Numbered from the stretch's first letter, positions 21,935 through 31,211 are shown. The stretch is 39,539 nucleotides of DNA from Chitinophagaceae bacterium (GCA_947451985.1 CANGBQ010000003.1:1-39539); one strand, 5' to 3'. Made by a program: numbers and translations. The notes: generated from the sequence alone by a model not told the origin.

Positions 21935-22426
21935 ATGCTTGAAAAAGAAAAAAAATTCAAAGACATAGAAAGCTGGTTGCTTTCAAAAGGATTAAACATT
22001 GAGGCCAAAGACGAATCGCGTCCTTGGGGAGGTTTTTTTGTCATTACCGAATCGACCGCAGCCTTGTTTATTGATTGTTTTTTTTCCAGCTTGGACAAAA
22101 ACAGCCTTTTATCCGGTAAAATCAGCCCGAAGATTTTGCTAGTGGCTCCTCATAAAAAACTGAGTTGGCAATATCACCATCGTCGTGCGGAATTGTGGAA
22201 GCTGGTAGACGGATCGGCGGCCATTGTAAGAAGTCAAACCGATCAAGAAAACGAAGCCCAACCCATGACCATCGGATCCATTGTTTCGCTTCAACAAGGC
22301 GAAAGACATCGTTTGGTTGGAGCAGAAGAGTGGGGTATTATAGCGGAGATCTGGCAACACACCGACCCTGCCAATCCCAGCAATGAAGACGACATCGTTC
22401 GTATTCAAGATGACTTTGGAAGATAA
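21935..22426 (+). CDS. Cupin protein similar to the type II phosphomannose isomerase cupin domain
   Basis: ESRPWGGFFVI, KKLSWQYHHRRAELWKLVDGSAAI, GERHRLVG...IAEIW, typical of M6P-isomerase-like cupins. Confidence 0.75.
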   Translation: MLEKEKKFKDIESWLLSKGLNIEAKDESRPWGGFFVITESTAALFIDCFFSSLDKNSLLSGKISPKILLVAPHKKLSWQYHHRRAELWKLVDGSAAIVRSQTDQENEAQPMTIGSIVSLQQGERHRLVGAEEWGIIAEIWQHTDPANPSNEDDIVRIQDDFGR

Positions 22427-22538
22427 GATATCTGCGAAGGGTATTGTGCAGAGGAGGAAACAATACATTCGTTTTTTATCATTCAGTCGACAGTGTTTCT
22501 ACCGCCACCAAACGCCTCCCCCGCACCACCCAACACAC

Positions 22539-22883
22539 CTAATCACTAACCCTACCGCCCAATAAGAGTAGCTCGTTCACCTGTACTTCGGTAATATATT
22601 TTTTGTTTCCTTCCTTGTCGGTATAATCTTTGGTGATCAATTTTCCCTCCAACGCAACCTCGCTTCCTTTATCAAGATATTTTTCGGCTACTTCAGCCAG
22701 CTTTCCCCAGGCAATAATATTGTGCCACTGGGTTTCTTTTACTTTTTCGCCCTGTTGGTTGGTATACATTTCATTGGTTGCAATGGAAAACTTCACCAGT
22801 TTTTTACCAGAATCTACATTTCTTATTTCTGGCGCTTTTCCTAGGTTTCCAATTAATTGAACCTTGTTTCTGAGAGAGTACAT
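22539..22883 (-). CDS. ssb: Single-stranded DNA-binding protein, short form
   Basis: NKVQLIGNLGKAPEIRNVDSGKKLVKFSIATNE...TQWHNIIAWGKLAEVAEKYLDKGSEVALEGKL; ends at the OB-fold with no acidic tail. Confidence 0.93.
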   Translation of the reverse strand: MYSLRNKVQLIGNLGKAPEIRNVDSGKKLVKFSIATNEMYTNQQGEKVKETQWHNIIAWGKLAEVAEKYLDKGSEVALEGKLITKDYTDKEGNKKYITEVQVNELLLLGGRVSD

Positions 22884-23075
22884 ATTGATTTGTTTATGGT
22901 TTAAAAATAAATTCTGCAGACAATCGACGTCAATTGTTCACACCACAAATATGGGCTTCGCTAAAACCGGTAGTCGGTTTTTATTCGTTTGTTGTTGAAA
23001 ATAACCGAATGTAAGAGGGAAAAACCCCGTTTATAAAAGAACTCCTCGAAGCAATTTTGATAAAACAAAACACCT

Positions 23076-23450
23076 ATGATTCCTTCAGCAGAAAAAAAAT
23101 GTGTCGCTTGTCAAAAAAGCATCCGGGGCAGAACCGATAAAAGGTTTTGTAATGATTATTGCAGGAACAGCCACAACAACCAGCTAAAGGCGCCCTCCAA
23201 CAACCTGGTTAGAAACATCAACCACATTCTCGCTAAAAACAGGCGCATACTGGAAAGCCACGTTCCAACAACCGCCGAGATGATTAAAATTAAAAAAGAG
23301 CAATTATTACAAGAGGGATATTACTTTAGGTATACCACCCACCAGTACCAGCACCCCAAAGGATCGGTGTATCATTATTGTTATGAATTCGGATATCTTT
23401 TATTGGAAAAAGACTGGTGCTTGATTGTCAAAGACAATAATATATTATAA
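23076..23450 (+). CDS. Small zinc-finger-like hypothetical protein
   Basis: 124 aa with N-terminal CVACQKSIRGRTDKRFCNDYCRNSHNN (CxxC...CxxxC) putative zinc-binding module. Confidence 0.6.
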   Translation: MIPSAEKKCVACQKSIRGRTDKRFCNDYCRNSHNNQLKAPSNNLVRNINHILAKNRRILESHVPTTAEMIKIKKEQLLQEGYYFRYTTHQYQHPKGSVYHYCYEFGYLLLEKDWCLIVKDNNIL

Positions 23451-23475
23451 ATCCAACCGGAGCCGCGAAATTTAA

Positions 23476-24957
23476 TTAGTGTTGATTTTTTTCTCTTAAG
23501 GTTACAGAATTTCCGGCCGTTCCGGTAATCAATCCTTTGCAATTTTTGCTACCACAAGAGCAGTTGAATGGCTCCATGTGTTCATCTAGAAAATCTGCAT
23601 AATCGAGGGTAAGCTCTTCCCCGTTTTTGATGGGTTGTATTGATACTACATCCAAGCCCCGATAAGCGGTATTGGGATTGCAACTGTGATTCTGAGGAGC
23701 CCATTCTGCGGGATGATTGTCCCACAATAAAAACACTTCATTGCTGACCGGATAGGCATATCGTTTAAAGTTTTCAATTTCTTTAGCCCCCCAGTTTTTG
23801 TGAATATAGGATTTGGTAGCCATGCGTTGTGGCCGCTCTTCTCCTTTAAAAATCACTTCATTGACCGCAATATCCCGGTTGGCATAAATACCATATCCAG
23901 CAATCGCATTGCCGCGCATGGTATATTTTTTTTGTTTTTGTCGATGTCTTTCAATGCCCTCTGCTATAATGTGATGCAAAAAAGACTGCTGGCCGGTGCC
24001 ATCATACAGAAGAATATGATCGGCCGAACCCTCATATCCGCTGGAGTAAAACACAGAACAGGTAAAATTAATTTCTAAAAAATACAATACACCCTCTCGG
24101 TTCATTCTGAAATCCAATCGGGCATATCCAACCCCGCCAAACCCTTCAAAAATATCGGTGGCAGCTTTTTGCAGTGTTTCACAAAGCGAAAAATCTTCTA
24201 CCGGTACATTGGCTTTTGGATGCAACTCTGATGTTTTGAGCGCATAGGTTTTAAATTTCCTTCCTTCCGGAAAAACATATTCTACCGGTCTGAAAACCGT
24301 GGTGCCGGATGCATTACCCGGGTTGGCCGCCAACATCACCGTAAACTCTCTGCCGTCCACATATTCTTCTATGAGAAGCGGACCAAACTCTTCTATAATA
24401 TCAGCCACTTTTTGTTTGAGCCCTTGCTCGTTGTGTACCAACGAGGCCTCATCTATACCCAAACTATCACCTGCTTTTGCGGGTTTAACAAAAAGCGGGT
24501 ATTGCAAACCGATGGTTTTTGAACCAATCTCCTCCATTGAATCAACCAACACATAACTCGGACTAGACACACCTTGTGTATAGGCTACGTATTTCATGAG
24601 TTCTTTGGGTGGATCATATAAATTGCTGGTGGGTCCTGTAAAAGGAAGATTCAATAATTCTAAAAAATATATCACATCAATAGAAGGCACTTCCCACTCT
24701 AAATACCCCTCACAAAGATTTACATAAACATCGTATCCTTTCTTACTAGATTCTTTCAACTGCTTAAACGTAGTCAGCTTATTTAAAAAGATATGATCGA
24801 CCGCAGCGTTTGGTAGCAGTGCGGAAAGATTTCTGGGTGGGTCATAATGCTGGTAATCTACACCAGAAGTAGAGTAGTCTGGCTGCAGCACACACACCTG
24901 AAGGGGCTTGCCGTCTGTTCGGCTTGGCAAAGAAGTCAATTGTTTTTTTTCTCCCAT
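23476..24957 (-). CDS. ATP-grasp ligase (D-Ala-D-Ala ligase-like) fused to a C-terminal SET domain with post-SET Cys motif
   Basis: ATP-grasp: YPLFVKPAKAGDSLGIDEAS, LLIEEYVDGREFTVML, YARLDFRMNREGVLYFLEINFTCS. SET: GNAIAGYGIYANRDI, QNHSCNPNT, GEELTLDYADF, CSCGSKNCKG. Confidence 0.88.
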   Translation of the reverse strand: MGEKKQLTSLPSRTDGKPLQVCVLQPDYSTSGVDYQHYDPPRNLSALLPNAAVDHIFLNKLTTFKQLKESSKKGYDVYVNLCEGYLEWEVPSIDVIYFLELLNLPFTGPTSNLYDPPKELMKYVAYTQGVSSPSYVLVDSMEEIGSKTIGLQYPLFVKPAKAGDSLGIDEASLVHNEQGLKQKVADIIEEFGPLLIEEYVDGREFTVMLAANPGNASGTTVFRPVEYVFPEGRKFKTYALKTSELHPKANVPVEDFSLCETLQKAATDIFEGFGGVGYARLDFRMNREGVLYFLEINFTCSVFYSSGYEGSADHILLYDGTGQQSFLHHIIAEGIERHRQKQKKYTMRGNAIAGYGIYANRDIAVNEVIFKGEERPQRMATKSYIHKNWGAKEIENFKRYAYPVSNEVFLLWDNHPAEWAPQNHSCNPNTAYRGLDVVSIQPIKNGEELTLDYADFLDEHMEPFNCSCGSKNCKGLITGTAGNSVTLREKNQH

Positions 24958-24975
24958 GAATATTATACGCTCGAC

Positions 24976-26133
24976 TTATGCGCGCGCGTCAATCGATTTG
25001 TTAAGATAAGACAGTTTTTTGATGGCGGCTCTTTTGAGTGCGTCTGTAATGATTTCTTCCACCAATTGGGTGAAGCTTTTTCCAGATGCTTTTAAAATGG
25101 CCCCAATAGAGGTGTAGTTTTCATCTTCACTGATACCACATTGCGCATTTACTTCCAAAACATACAGCTCTTTGGTGTTGGCATCCATGCGAATATCCAC
25201 TCTAGTATATCCTTTTCCTTTGGTAGCACAATAAGCATCCCAACTGAGTTGCTGAATCGAATCAATCAATGCTTCGTCCGGTCTTTTGTATTCATAAAAA
25301 CTATCTCCATTGGGCATGGCGCTTTCGTTTTCATAAATTTCCCAAAGCCGATCAAAGGACAAAAACTTTTCAGTTTCGGGTAAAGATGCATGAAACACTC
25401 TTTCCACGGGTTTATACACAACAGCCTCATCGGGTCTGTCATAGGAACCACTGATAAATACTGTGTATTCCGGACCGGTAACAAATCGTTCTGCTATCAT
25501 TCCATCAGCAGCTAGGTTCCACCCCCGGTACCCATCAAACAAATCCTGCAACAGTGTTGCTAACTCCTCTTCGTTGTGTACCACATTTTTAATCCCTACT
25601 CCCATGCTGCCACCCGAAATAGCTGGTTTAATAATCAATGGAGTGCCCAGTTTATTGATTAAATGGATTCGATCAATGTCTTTTGTATGAATGCTTTCCC
25701 AAGGAGCGTTGCGAACGCCCGCCGCATCAAAAGCTTTTTTCATGGGAATTTTAGAAGTGGTAATGGTATAGAAGTATTCGTCTGCACCTGTGTAAACCAA
25801 TTGTTTTTCTTCCAACAGTTTGACCACCGACACCCCGGGCGTTCCGTTGACTTCGTCTCCATCACAAAGATTGAGTACTATCGGAAACATTTCCCCCTGC
25901 TTCATTTCGGTTTCAATTTGTTCGATGATTGCAGCATAGGTTTCCATGCTTAGCGGTTGCCAGGCCCAGGGCATTTTCAACCCTTCAAACACTTTTGTGT
26001 ATTCTGCAATGCTTTGAGTAAAGTCGTAATAATAATCAATGTTTTCGTCTGTTGATTCAATCGAAGGCGCCAATACCCACACTTTGATGGCGCGGTCGTT
26101 GATAGCAGCAAAGGATGTAGATTCTTCTTGCAT
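24976..26133 (-). CDS. ATP-grasp ligase (D-Ala-D-Ala ligase-like)
   Basis: TPLIIKPAISGGSMGVGIKNVV, MIAERFVTGPEYTVFISG, YTRVDIRMDANTKELYVLEVNAQCGISED. Confidence 0.88.
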   Translation of the reverse strand: MQEESTSFAAINDRAIKVWVLAPSIESTDENIDYYYDFTQSIAEYTKVFEGLKMPWAWQPLSMETYAAIIEQIETEMKQGEMFPIVLNLCDGDEVNGTPGVSVVKLLEEKQLVYTGADEYFYTITTSKIPMKKAFDAAGVRNAPWESIHTKDIDRIHLINKLGTPLIIKPAISGGSMGVGIKNVVHNEEELATLLQDLFDGYRGWNLAADGMIAERFVTGPEYTVFISGSYDRPDEAVVYKPVERVFHASLPETEKFLSFDRLWEIYENESAMPNGDSFYEYKRPDEALIDSIQQLSWDAYCATKGKGYTRVDIRMDANTKELYVLEVNAQCGISEDENYTSIGAILKASGKSFTQLVEEIITDALKRAAIKKLSYLNKSIDARA

Positions 26134-26144
26134 ACAGGTTTTGA

Positions 26145-26648
26145 CTATTTCCTACTCGCGAGTTGTTGTTGAATAAAATCAGTTAGTTTATAATGATCAA
26201 GTTGTTCATCCGAAAGAAAACGTGCGCCCTTGATTTCAAGCAAACATTCCGGCTGACCGCAAGCACATGGAAAAGCCTCCGCCATTTCCCATTCGGTAGA
26301 AGGATAAAAGAAACACAGCTCTTCGCCCGCTTCAATATCCTGTAGGGCAATGAATCCCATCAGCGTAGTGTCAAAAAACACATTCGGCCGACAACTGTGA
26401 TTGGTATATTGTAAAAAAGACGGCGCCAATGAGATGTGTTTGTTTTCTCCCGTTTGAATGGTTAGATAAGTAGGCTCGTTGAAGGTTTCCGCAGCGCTAA
26501 AAGATACGAGCACTTCATTTTTTTTATACGCTACGGATGCATGCAAGGCTTTTTGTTGTCTTTGAGAATGGTATGCCACAAAGCATTCGGCATGCCTGCT
26601 GATGATTTCGTGTGCGCCCGCGACAAGTGTAGAATGTGTCATATTCAA
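26145..26648 (-). CDS. Stand-alone SET domain protein with post-SET cysteines
   Basis: YTNHSCRPNVFFD, IEAGEELCFFYPS, CACGQPECLLEIKG: SET NHSCxPN core, GEEL, and post-SET CxCxxxxC. Confidence 0.82.
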   Translation of the reverse strand: MNMTHSTLVAGAHEIISRHAECFVAYHSQRQQKALHASVAYKKNEVLVSFSAAETFNEPTYLTIQTGENKHISLAPSFLQYTNHSCRPNVFFDTTLMGFIALQDIEAGEELCFFYPSTEWEMAEAFPCACGQPECLLEIKGARFLSDEQLDHYKLTDFIQQQLASRK

Positions 26649-26721
26649 GCACGACGGTTAAATGGACGTGCCGCTTTTTTTAATAATGTTTGAAAGGTAA
26701 AAACAATCATTATTATAAATG

Positions 26722-26743
26722 GAAAACTTATAAGTAAGTTTTC
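26722..26743. other. Intergenic hairpin between the cupin gene and the SET gene
   Basis: GAAAACTTA-TAAG-TAAGTTTTC: perfect 9-bp stem, 4-nt loop. Confidence 0.7.
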
Positions 26744-26767
26744 AACAATACACAATAGACAATGCGC

Positions 26768-27283
26768 TTATCGGGTGAGCTGTGTAATCAGCTTCTGGTG
26801 TTGTGGAAATTGATCAATCAATTCTTGTCGATTGGCCAATTCAAAATCGGCAAAGTCAAACGCCGGCGCTACAGTGCAACCCACAAATGAAAAGGAGCTA
26901 TTGTGGGCGGGAATACTGGCAAACCAGGTGTTGGCGGGCACAACATATTGAAAACGGTCGCCATCGGCTGTGTTCGGTCCGAGCGAAACCACTTCTAAAG
27001 AGCTATTGTGATGAATGATATAAATCAATAAACTACCGCCCGCATAAAAATGCCAGCATTCATCGCTTTTGATTTGATGAAAAGCAGAAAACTGACCCTG
27101 TTCCAATAAAAAATAGATGGCACTGGAAAAGAAACGCTCTCCTTCAAACCGAGCAGGCAAGCCACTCGTCGGAATAGATTCATCGCTTTTATAGGTTTCG
27201 GTGTACCACCCTCCTTCCGGATGGGGCTGGAGCTGGTATTGTTGAATGAGGTCTTTGGGATGATGCATGATGGGGGAGCCCAA
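26768..27283 (-). CDS. Cupin_5 / DUF985 family protein
   Basis: LIQQYQLQPHPEGGWYTETYKS...SAIYFLLEQGQFSAFHQIKSDECWHFYAG. Confidence 0.88.
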   Translation of the reverse strand: MGSPIMHHPKDLIQQYQLQPHPEGGWYTETYKSDESIPTSGLPARFEGERFFSSAIYFLLEQGQFSAFHQIKSDECWHFYAGGSLLIYIIHHNSSLEVVSLGPNTADGDRFQYVVPANTWFASIPAHNSSFSFVGCTVAPAFDFADFELANRQELIDQFPQHQKLITQLTR

Positions 27284-27288
27284 TCCAA

Positions 27289-27924
27289 TTAGAGATTATC
27301 GTATTCGTACAAAGGGTCGATGTGTGCACCGGGTTCCATTTCACAAACCGGCTTAATGATACCATTTTCAAGGCCATATACCCACCCGTGTAAATGGGGT
27401 CTTTGTTCGTGTTTCCAGGCTTTTTGAATGATGGATGTTTTGGCCAGGTTCATAATTTGTTCTTGAACATTCAACTCCACCAATCGATTGGTTTTTTCTT
27501 CTTCTGATGAACAGGCATCTATTTCAGTCCGGTGCATGTGGTAGATATCTTTGATGTTTCTTAACCACTTGTTGATGATCCCCATAGAATGGTTTTCCAT
27601 GGCCGCCCGAATCCCCCCGCAACCATAATGTCCACAAACAATAATGTGCTTTACTTTCAGCGTAACCACCGCGTATTCCAACACGCTTAATAAATTGATA
27701 TCGGTGTGAACCACCAGGTTGGCGATGTTTCGGTGTACAAATATTTCACCCGGCTGTGTACCGGTGATTTTATCTGCAGGCACCCGGCTGTCGCTGCAGC
27801 CGATCCACAAAAACTCAGGCGTTTGAATATGAGAAAGTCTTGAAAAAAAGGCAGGATCTTTTTCAAGTTGTTCTTTTGCCCAGGCTTTGTTTTCGGCCAA
27901 TAATTTTTCGTAAGGGTGTCCCAT
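27289..27924 (-). CDS. can: Beta-class carbonic anhydrase
   Basis: LWIGCSDSRVPADKITG, GEIFVHRNIAN, HIIVCGHYGCGGIRAA. Confidence 0.96.
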   Translation of the reverse strand: MGHPYEKLLAENKAWAKEQLEKDPAFFSRLSHIQTPEFLWIGCSDSRVPADKITGTQPGEIFVHRNIANLVVHTDINLLSVLEYAVVTLKVKHIIVCGHYGCGGIRAAMENHSMGIINKWLRNIKDIYHMHRTEIDACSSEEEKTNRLVELNVQEQIMNLAKTSIIQKAWKHEQRPHLHGWVYGLENGIIKPVCEMEPGAHIDPLYEYDNL

Positions 27925-27951
27925 ATGGTATTGCGAATCCGCGTTGTGTGT

Positions 27952-28707
27952 TTAAATATTCAAACCGCCACAGGCGCTGATGGTTTGTCCGGTAATATAA
28001 CCGCTCCACTCGCTGGCCAAAAACAGCGCCACATTGGCAATATCTTCTCCGCTGGCAAACCGACCCAGCGGAATGCCTGCTTTGTATTTGTCAGCACCCT
28101 CGCCTTCTTTCAAGTAACTGGTCATATCGGTTTCTACAAAACCGGGCGCAATGGCATTGCAACGAATATTCCTGCTGCCCAATTCTTTGGCCACGCTTTT
28201 TGTAAAGCCAATGATCCCCGCCTTGCTGGCCGCATAACTGCTTTGCCCGGCGTTGCCCATTTCTCCAATCACGCTGCTCATATTAATAATACTGCCACTT
28301 TTCGCTTTCATCATTGGTTTGATGACCTGTTTGGTCATATTGAACACGCTCTTTAAGTTGATTTCCATTACCTCGTCCCATTGTTCGGGCGTCATGCGTA
28401 ATAAGAGATTGTCTTTTGAAATGCCCGCATTGTTCACACAGATATCAACTTGTTTGAAAGTAGCCAATACATCATTTACCAACGCTTCGCATGCCCCAAA
28501 ATCACCCGCATTGCTTCTGTAAGCTTTGGCGGTAACACCCATTGAAATCAGTTTTTGTTCTAACTCAGCGGCTTTGTTGGCGCTGCCTTCGCTTACATAG
28601 GTAAAAGCGACGTGTGCACCGTGTGTGGCAAATTTCAGTGCAATGGCTTCGCCAATTCCCCTGGCGGCTCCTGTTACAATGGCCACCTTGCCTTCTAACA
28701 ATTTCAT
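27952..28707 (-). CDS. fabG: 3-oxoacyl-[acyl-carrier-protein] reductase
   Basis: SDR motifs VTGAARGIGEAIA, CVNNAGISKDNLLLRM, SSYAASKAGIIGFTKS, IAPGFVETDM. Confidence 0.92.
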   Translation of the reverse strand: MKLLEGKVAIVTGAARGIGEAIALKFATHGAHVAFTYVSEGSANKAAELEQKLISMGVTAKAYRSNAGDFGACEALVNDVLATFKQVDICVNNAGISKDNLLLRMTPEQWDEVMEINLKSVFNMTKQVIKPMMKAKSGSIINMSSVIGEMGNAGQSSYAASKAGIIGFTKSVAKELGSRNIRCNAIAPGFVETDMTSYLKEGEGADKYKAGIPLGRFASGEDIANVALFLASEWSGYITGQTISACGGLNI

Positions 28708-28783
28708 GTTGTATGTGTTTTAGTGAAAATCAGTTGGAACAAAAGTAAATAAAAAACAATGGCGCCCACCAAAAGACGCCTAT

Positions 28784-30289
28784 TTATTGTAAAGCCAACA
28801 CCTCCTCTACAATGGTTCTCTCGTTGCTCAATCGTGGAATTTTATGTTGCCCCCCGAGTTTGTTTTTAGATTGCAACCAACGATTGAATGTTCCCTTTCG
28901 AATGGCACGAACCGTGGGCAGACCCAGCGCAATGTCCTTAAACCGCTTGGCTTCATAATCACTGTTGATATTTTTTAGTTCCTGATCGAGCGTTGCTACA
29001 AAGTTTTCAAGGCTGTCGGGTGCTTGTTCAAATTCTACCAGCCATTCGTGTGCGCCGTTTCGTTGATCAGAAAAATAAATCGGAGCAGCGGTATAGTCTA
29101 ATACCACCGCCTTTGTTTTGAAAGCCGCTGCGGCGATGGCTTGGTCTGCATTGTCAACAATAATTTCTTCTCCAAACGCATTCATATAATGCTTTATCCG
29201 CCCCGTCACTTTTATCCTGTAAGGATTGATGGAAGTAAACTTAATCGTATCTCCAATCAGATAGCGCCACAAACCACCAGTGGTACTGATGACCATTGCA
29301 TAGTTTTTATTCACTTCCACCTTGTCTAGCCCAACGGTTTCGGGTGTTTCTTTTTGGTATTCCTCGGCAGGCATAAACTCATAAAAAACACCATGTTCTG
29401 TAAACAGGGTCATACCATCATCTTCGGGTTTTTCCTGTGCGGCAAAAAAACCCTCGCTCGCATTGTAAATTTCAAGGTAATTGATGGGCGCCCCGATGAT
29501 TTTTTCAAATTGCTCACGATAAGGCACAAACGAAACCCCGCCATTGATATACAATTCCAGGTTGGGCCACACTTCTTTGATGGTTTTCTTTCCTTTGATC
29601 TCCAGTATCCGCTTCAGCAACAAGAGTGTCCAGGTGGGAACCCCTGCAAGCGAAGTGACATTTTCTTTGGCGGTGGTTTGCGCCAGCTGTTCTAATTTTT
29701 GGTCCCACTCATCCAGCAGGGCCACACTCAATTCGGGAGTTCGTAACCACTGTCCCCAAAAAGGCGTGTTTTGCATCAGCACGGCACTCAAGTCGCCGTA
29801 TTGAATGGCTTCATTCACCTGGTGTATTTGGTGTGATCCACCCACCACCAAACCTTTTCCTGTCAACAGGTCGCTCGAAGGAAAGTTTTTATAATAATTG
29901 GTCAACACATCCTTGCTTGCCTTGAAATGATTTTCCTGTAGGCTTTCTTCGCTGATGGGAATAAACTTGCTTTTATCGTTGGAGGTCCCACTGCTTTTAG
30001 CAAACCACCCAATAGGCGAATCCCACAAAACATTTTCTTCTCCATCCATCATGCGCTGGATGTAGGGACGAAGGGAATCGTATTCTTGAATGGGAACCGT
30101 TTTTTTAAAGTCCTTTACGGAAAAAAGAGAAGAGAAGTGATGTTGTTTTCCAAAAGCTGTGTATTGTGCCTCTGTAATCAGCGACTGCAACACTTCTCGC
30201 TGGGCCGACACCGGATAATTGGTCCAGTTGTTGATTCGCCACAGGCGCATCCTTGCCAATTTTGATATAGCAGCGGACAAGAGCTTCAT
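28784..30289 (-). CDS. GH3 auxin-responsive promoter family protein (acyl-adenylase superfamily)
   Basis: FAKSSGTSNDKSKFIPIS, EIYNASEGFFAAQ, GLWRYLIGDTIKFTSINPYRIKVTGRIKHYMNAFGEE. Confidence 0.92.
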   Translation of the reverse strand: MKLLSAAISKLARMRLWRINNWTNYPVSAQREVLQSLITEAQYTAFGKQHHFSSLFSVKDFKKTVPIQEYDSLRPYIQRMMDGEENVLWDSPIGWFAKSSGTSNDKSKFIPISEESLQENHFKASKDVLTNYYKNFPSSDLLTGKGLVVGGSHQIHQVNEAIQYGDLSAVLMQNTPFWGQWLRTPELSVALLDEWDQKLEQLAQTTAKENVTSLAGVPTWTLLLLKRILEIKGKKTIKEVWPNLELYINGGVSFVPYREQFEKIIGAPINYLEIYNASEGFFAAQEKPEDDGMTLFTEHGVFYEFMPAEEYQKETPETVGLDKVEVNKNYAMVISTTGGLWRYLIGDTIKFTSINPYRIKVTGRIKHYMNAFGEEIIVDNADQAIAAAAFKTKAVVLDYTAAPIYFSDQRNGAHEWLVEFEQAPDSLENFVATLDQELKNINSDYEAKRFKDIALGLPTVRAIRKGTFNRWLQSKNKLGGQHKIPRLSNERTIVEEVLALQ

Positions 30290-30340
30290 GTGTGGAAGAT
30301 AAAAAAAATATGGTAATTCTTTTCTGACAACAGGACGGAA

Positions 30341-31105
30341 TTAGCCTTCTTTGGCTTCCTGGTGCAAGTAGTCTTTTCTTTTCAACTCGAAGTTGCGGCC
30401 CAAATACAGTCGACGCACCTGATCATCGCTGGCGAGCTCTTCGGCCGTTCCGTGTTTAAAGATGGTGCCGTCAATCAACAGATAAGCCCTGTCGCAGATA
30501 GACAGGGTTTCGTTTACGTTGTGATCGGTAATGAGGATGCCGATGTTTTTGAATTTTAATTTGGCAATAATGGCCTGGATGTCTTCCACCGCAATAGGGT
30601 CTACACCGGCAAAGGGCTCGTCCAGTAAAATAAACTTTGGATCCACTGCCAACGCGCGGGCTATCTCTGTTCGCCTTCTTTCACCACCGCTCAGGGTATC
30701 TCCATTGTTTTTTCTGACATGTTGCAACCGAAACTCATCCAACAGCGCTTCCAACTTGTTTTTTTGTTCTTCTTTGGATAGCCGCGTCATTTCCAGCACA
30801 GCGGTGATATTGTCTTCCACGCTCAACTTTCTAAATACGCTTGCTTCTTGCGGCAAATAACCAATACCCATCTGCGCCCGCTTGTACATGGGTAGTTTGG
30901 TAATGTCTGTGTCGTTCAGGTAAACCGATCCGCTGTCAGGCTTCACCAAGCCCACTACCTGGTAAAAGGAAGTGGTTTTACCGGCACCGTTCGGACCCAA
31001 CAAACCCACAATCTCTCCTTGTTGCACGCGGAAAGACACGTTGTTGACAACGGTCCTGCTGCCATATATTTTGACCAGGTTGTTGGTTTGAATGGTAAGA
31101 TTCAA
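30341..31105 (-). CDS. lptB: LPS export ABC transporter ATP-binding protein
   Basis: [95 protein letters not shown]. Confidence 0.95.
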   Translation of the reverse strand: MNLTIQTNNLVKIYGSRTVVNNVSFRVQQGEIVGLLGPNGAGKTTSFYQVVGLVKPDSGSVYLNDTDITKLPMYKRAQMGIGYLPQEASVFRKLSVEDNITAVLEMTRLSKEEQKNKLEALLDEFRLQHVRKNNGDTLSGGERRRTEIARALAVDPKFILLDEPFAGVDPIAVEDIQAIIAKLKFKNIGILITDHNVNETLSICDRAYLLIDGTIFKHGTAEELASDDQVRRLYLGRNFELKRKDYLHQEAKEG

Positions 31106-31203
31106 GGCGAATGGTTTGTTGACAAAAATACATGAATTGCCCGTAAATCATTTTTATTTAGCTCCCCGCGCATGCAAGCGAGCCTTTGTTTTTAATTTGG
31201 GGT

Positions 31204-31211
31204 TATCTTTG
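31204..31211 (+). promoter_or_regulatory. Candidate -7 element (TATCTTTG) for metF
   Basis: Exact TAnnTTTG match 17 bp upstream of the ATG at 31228; -33 spacing is not ideal. Confidence 0.4.

Noticed and set aside
26768-27283. Cupin_5/DUF985 and carbonic anhydrase as part of the SET/ATP-grasp system
   Set aside because: Same strand, but separated by about 120 bp with a hairpin; both are common stand-alone families.
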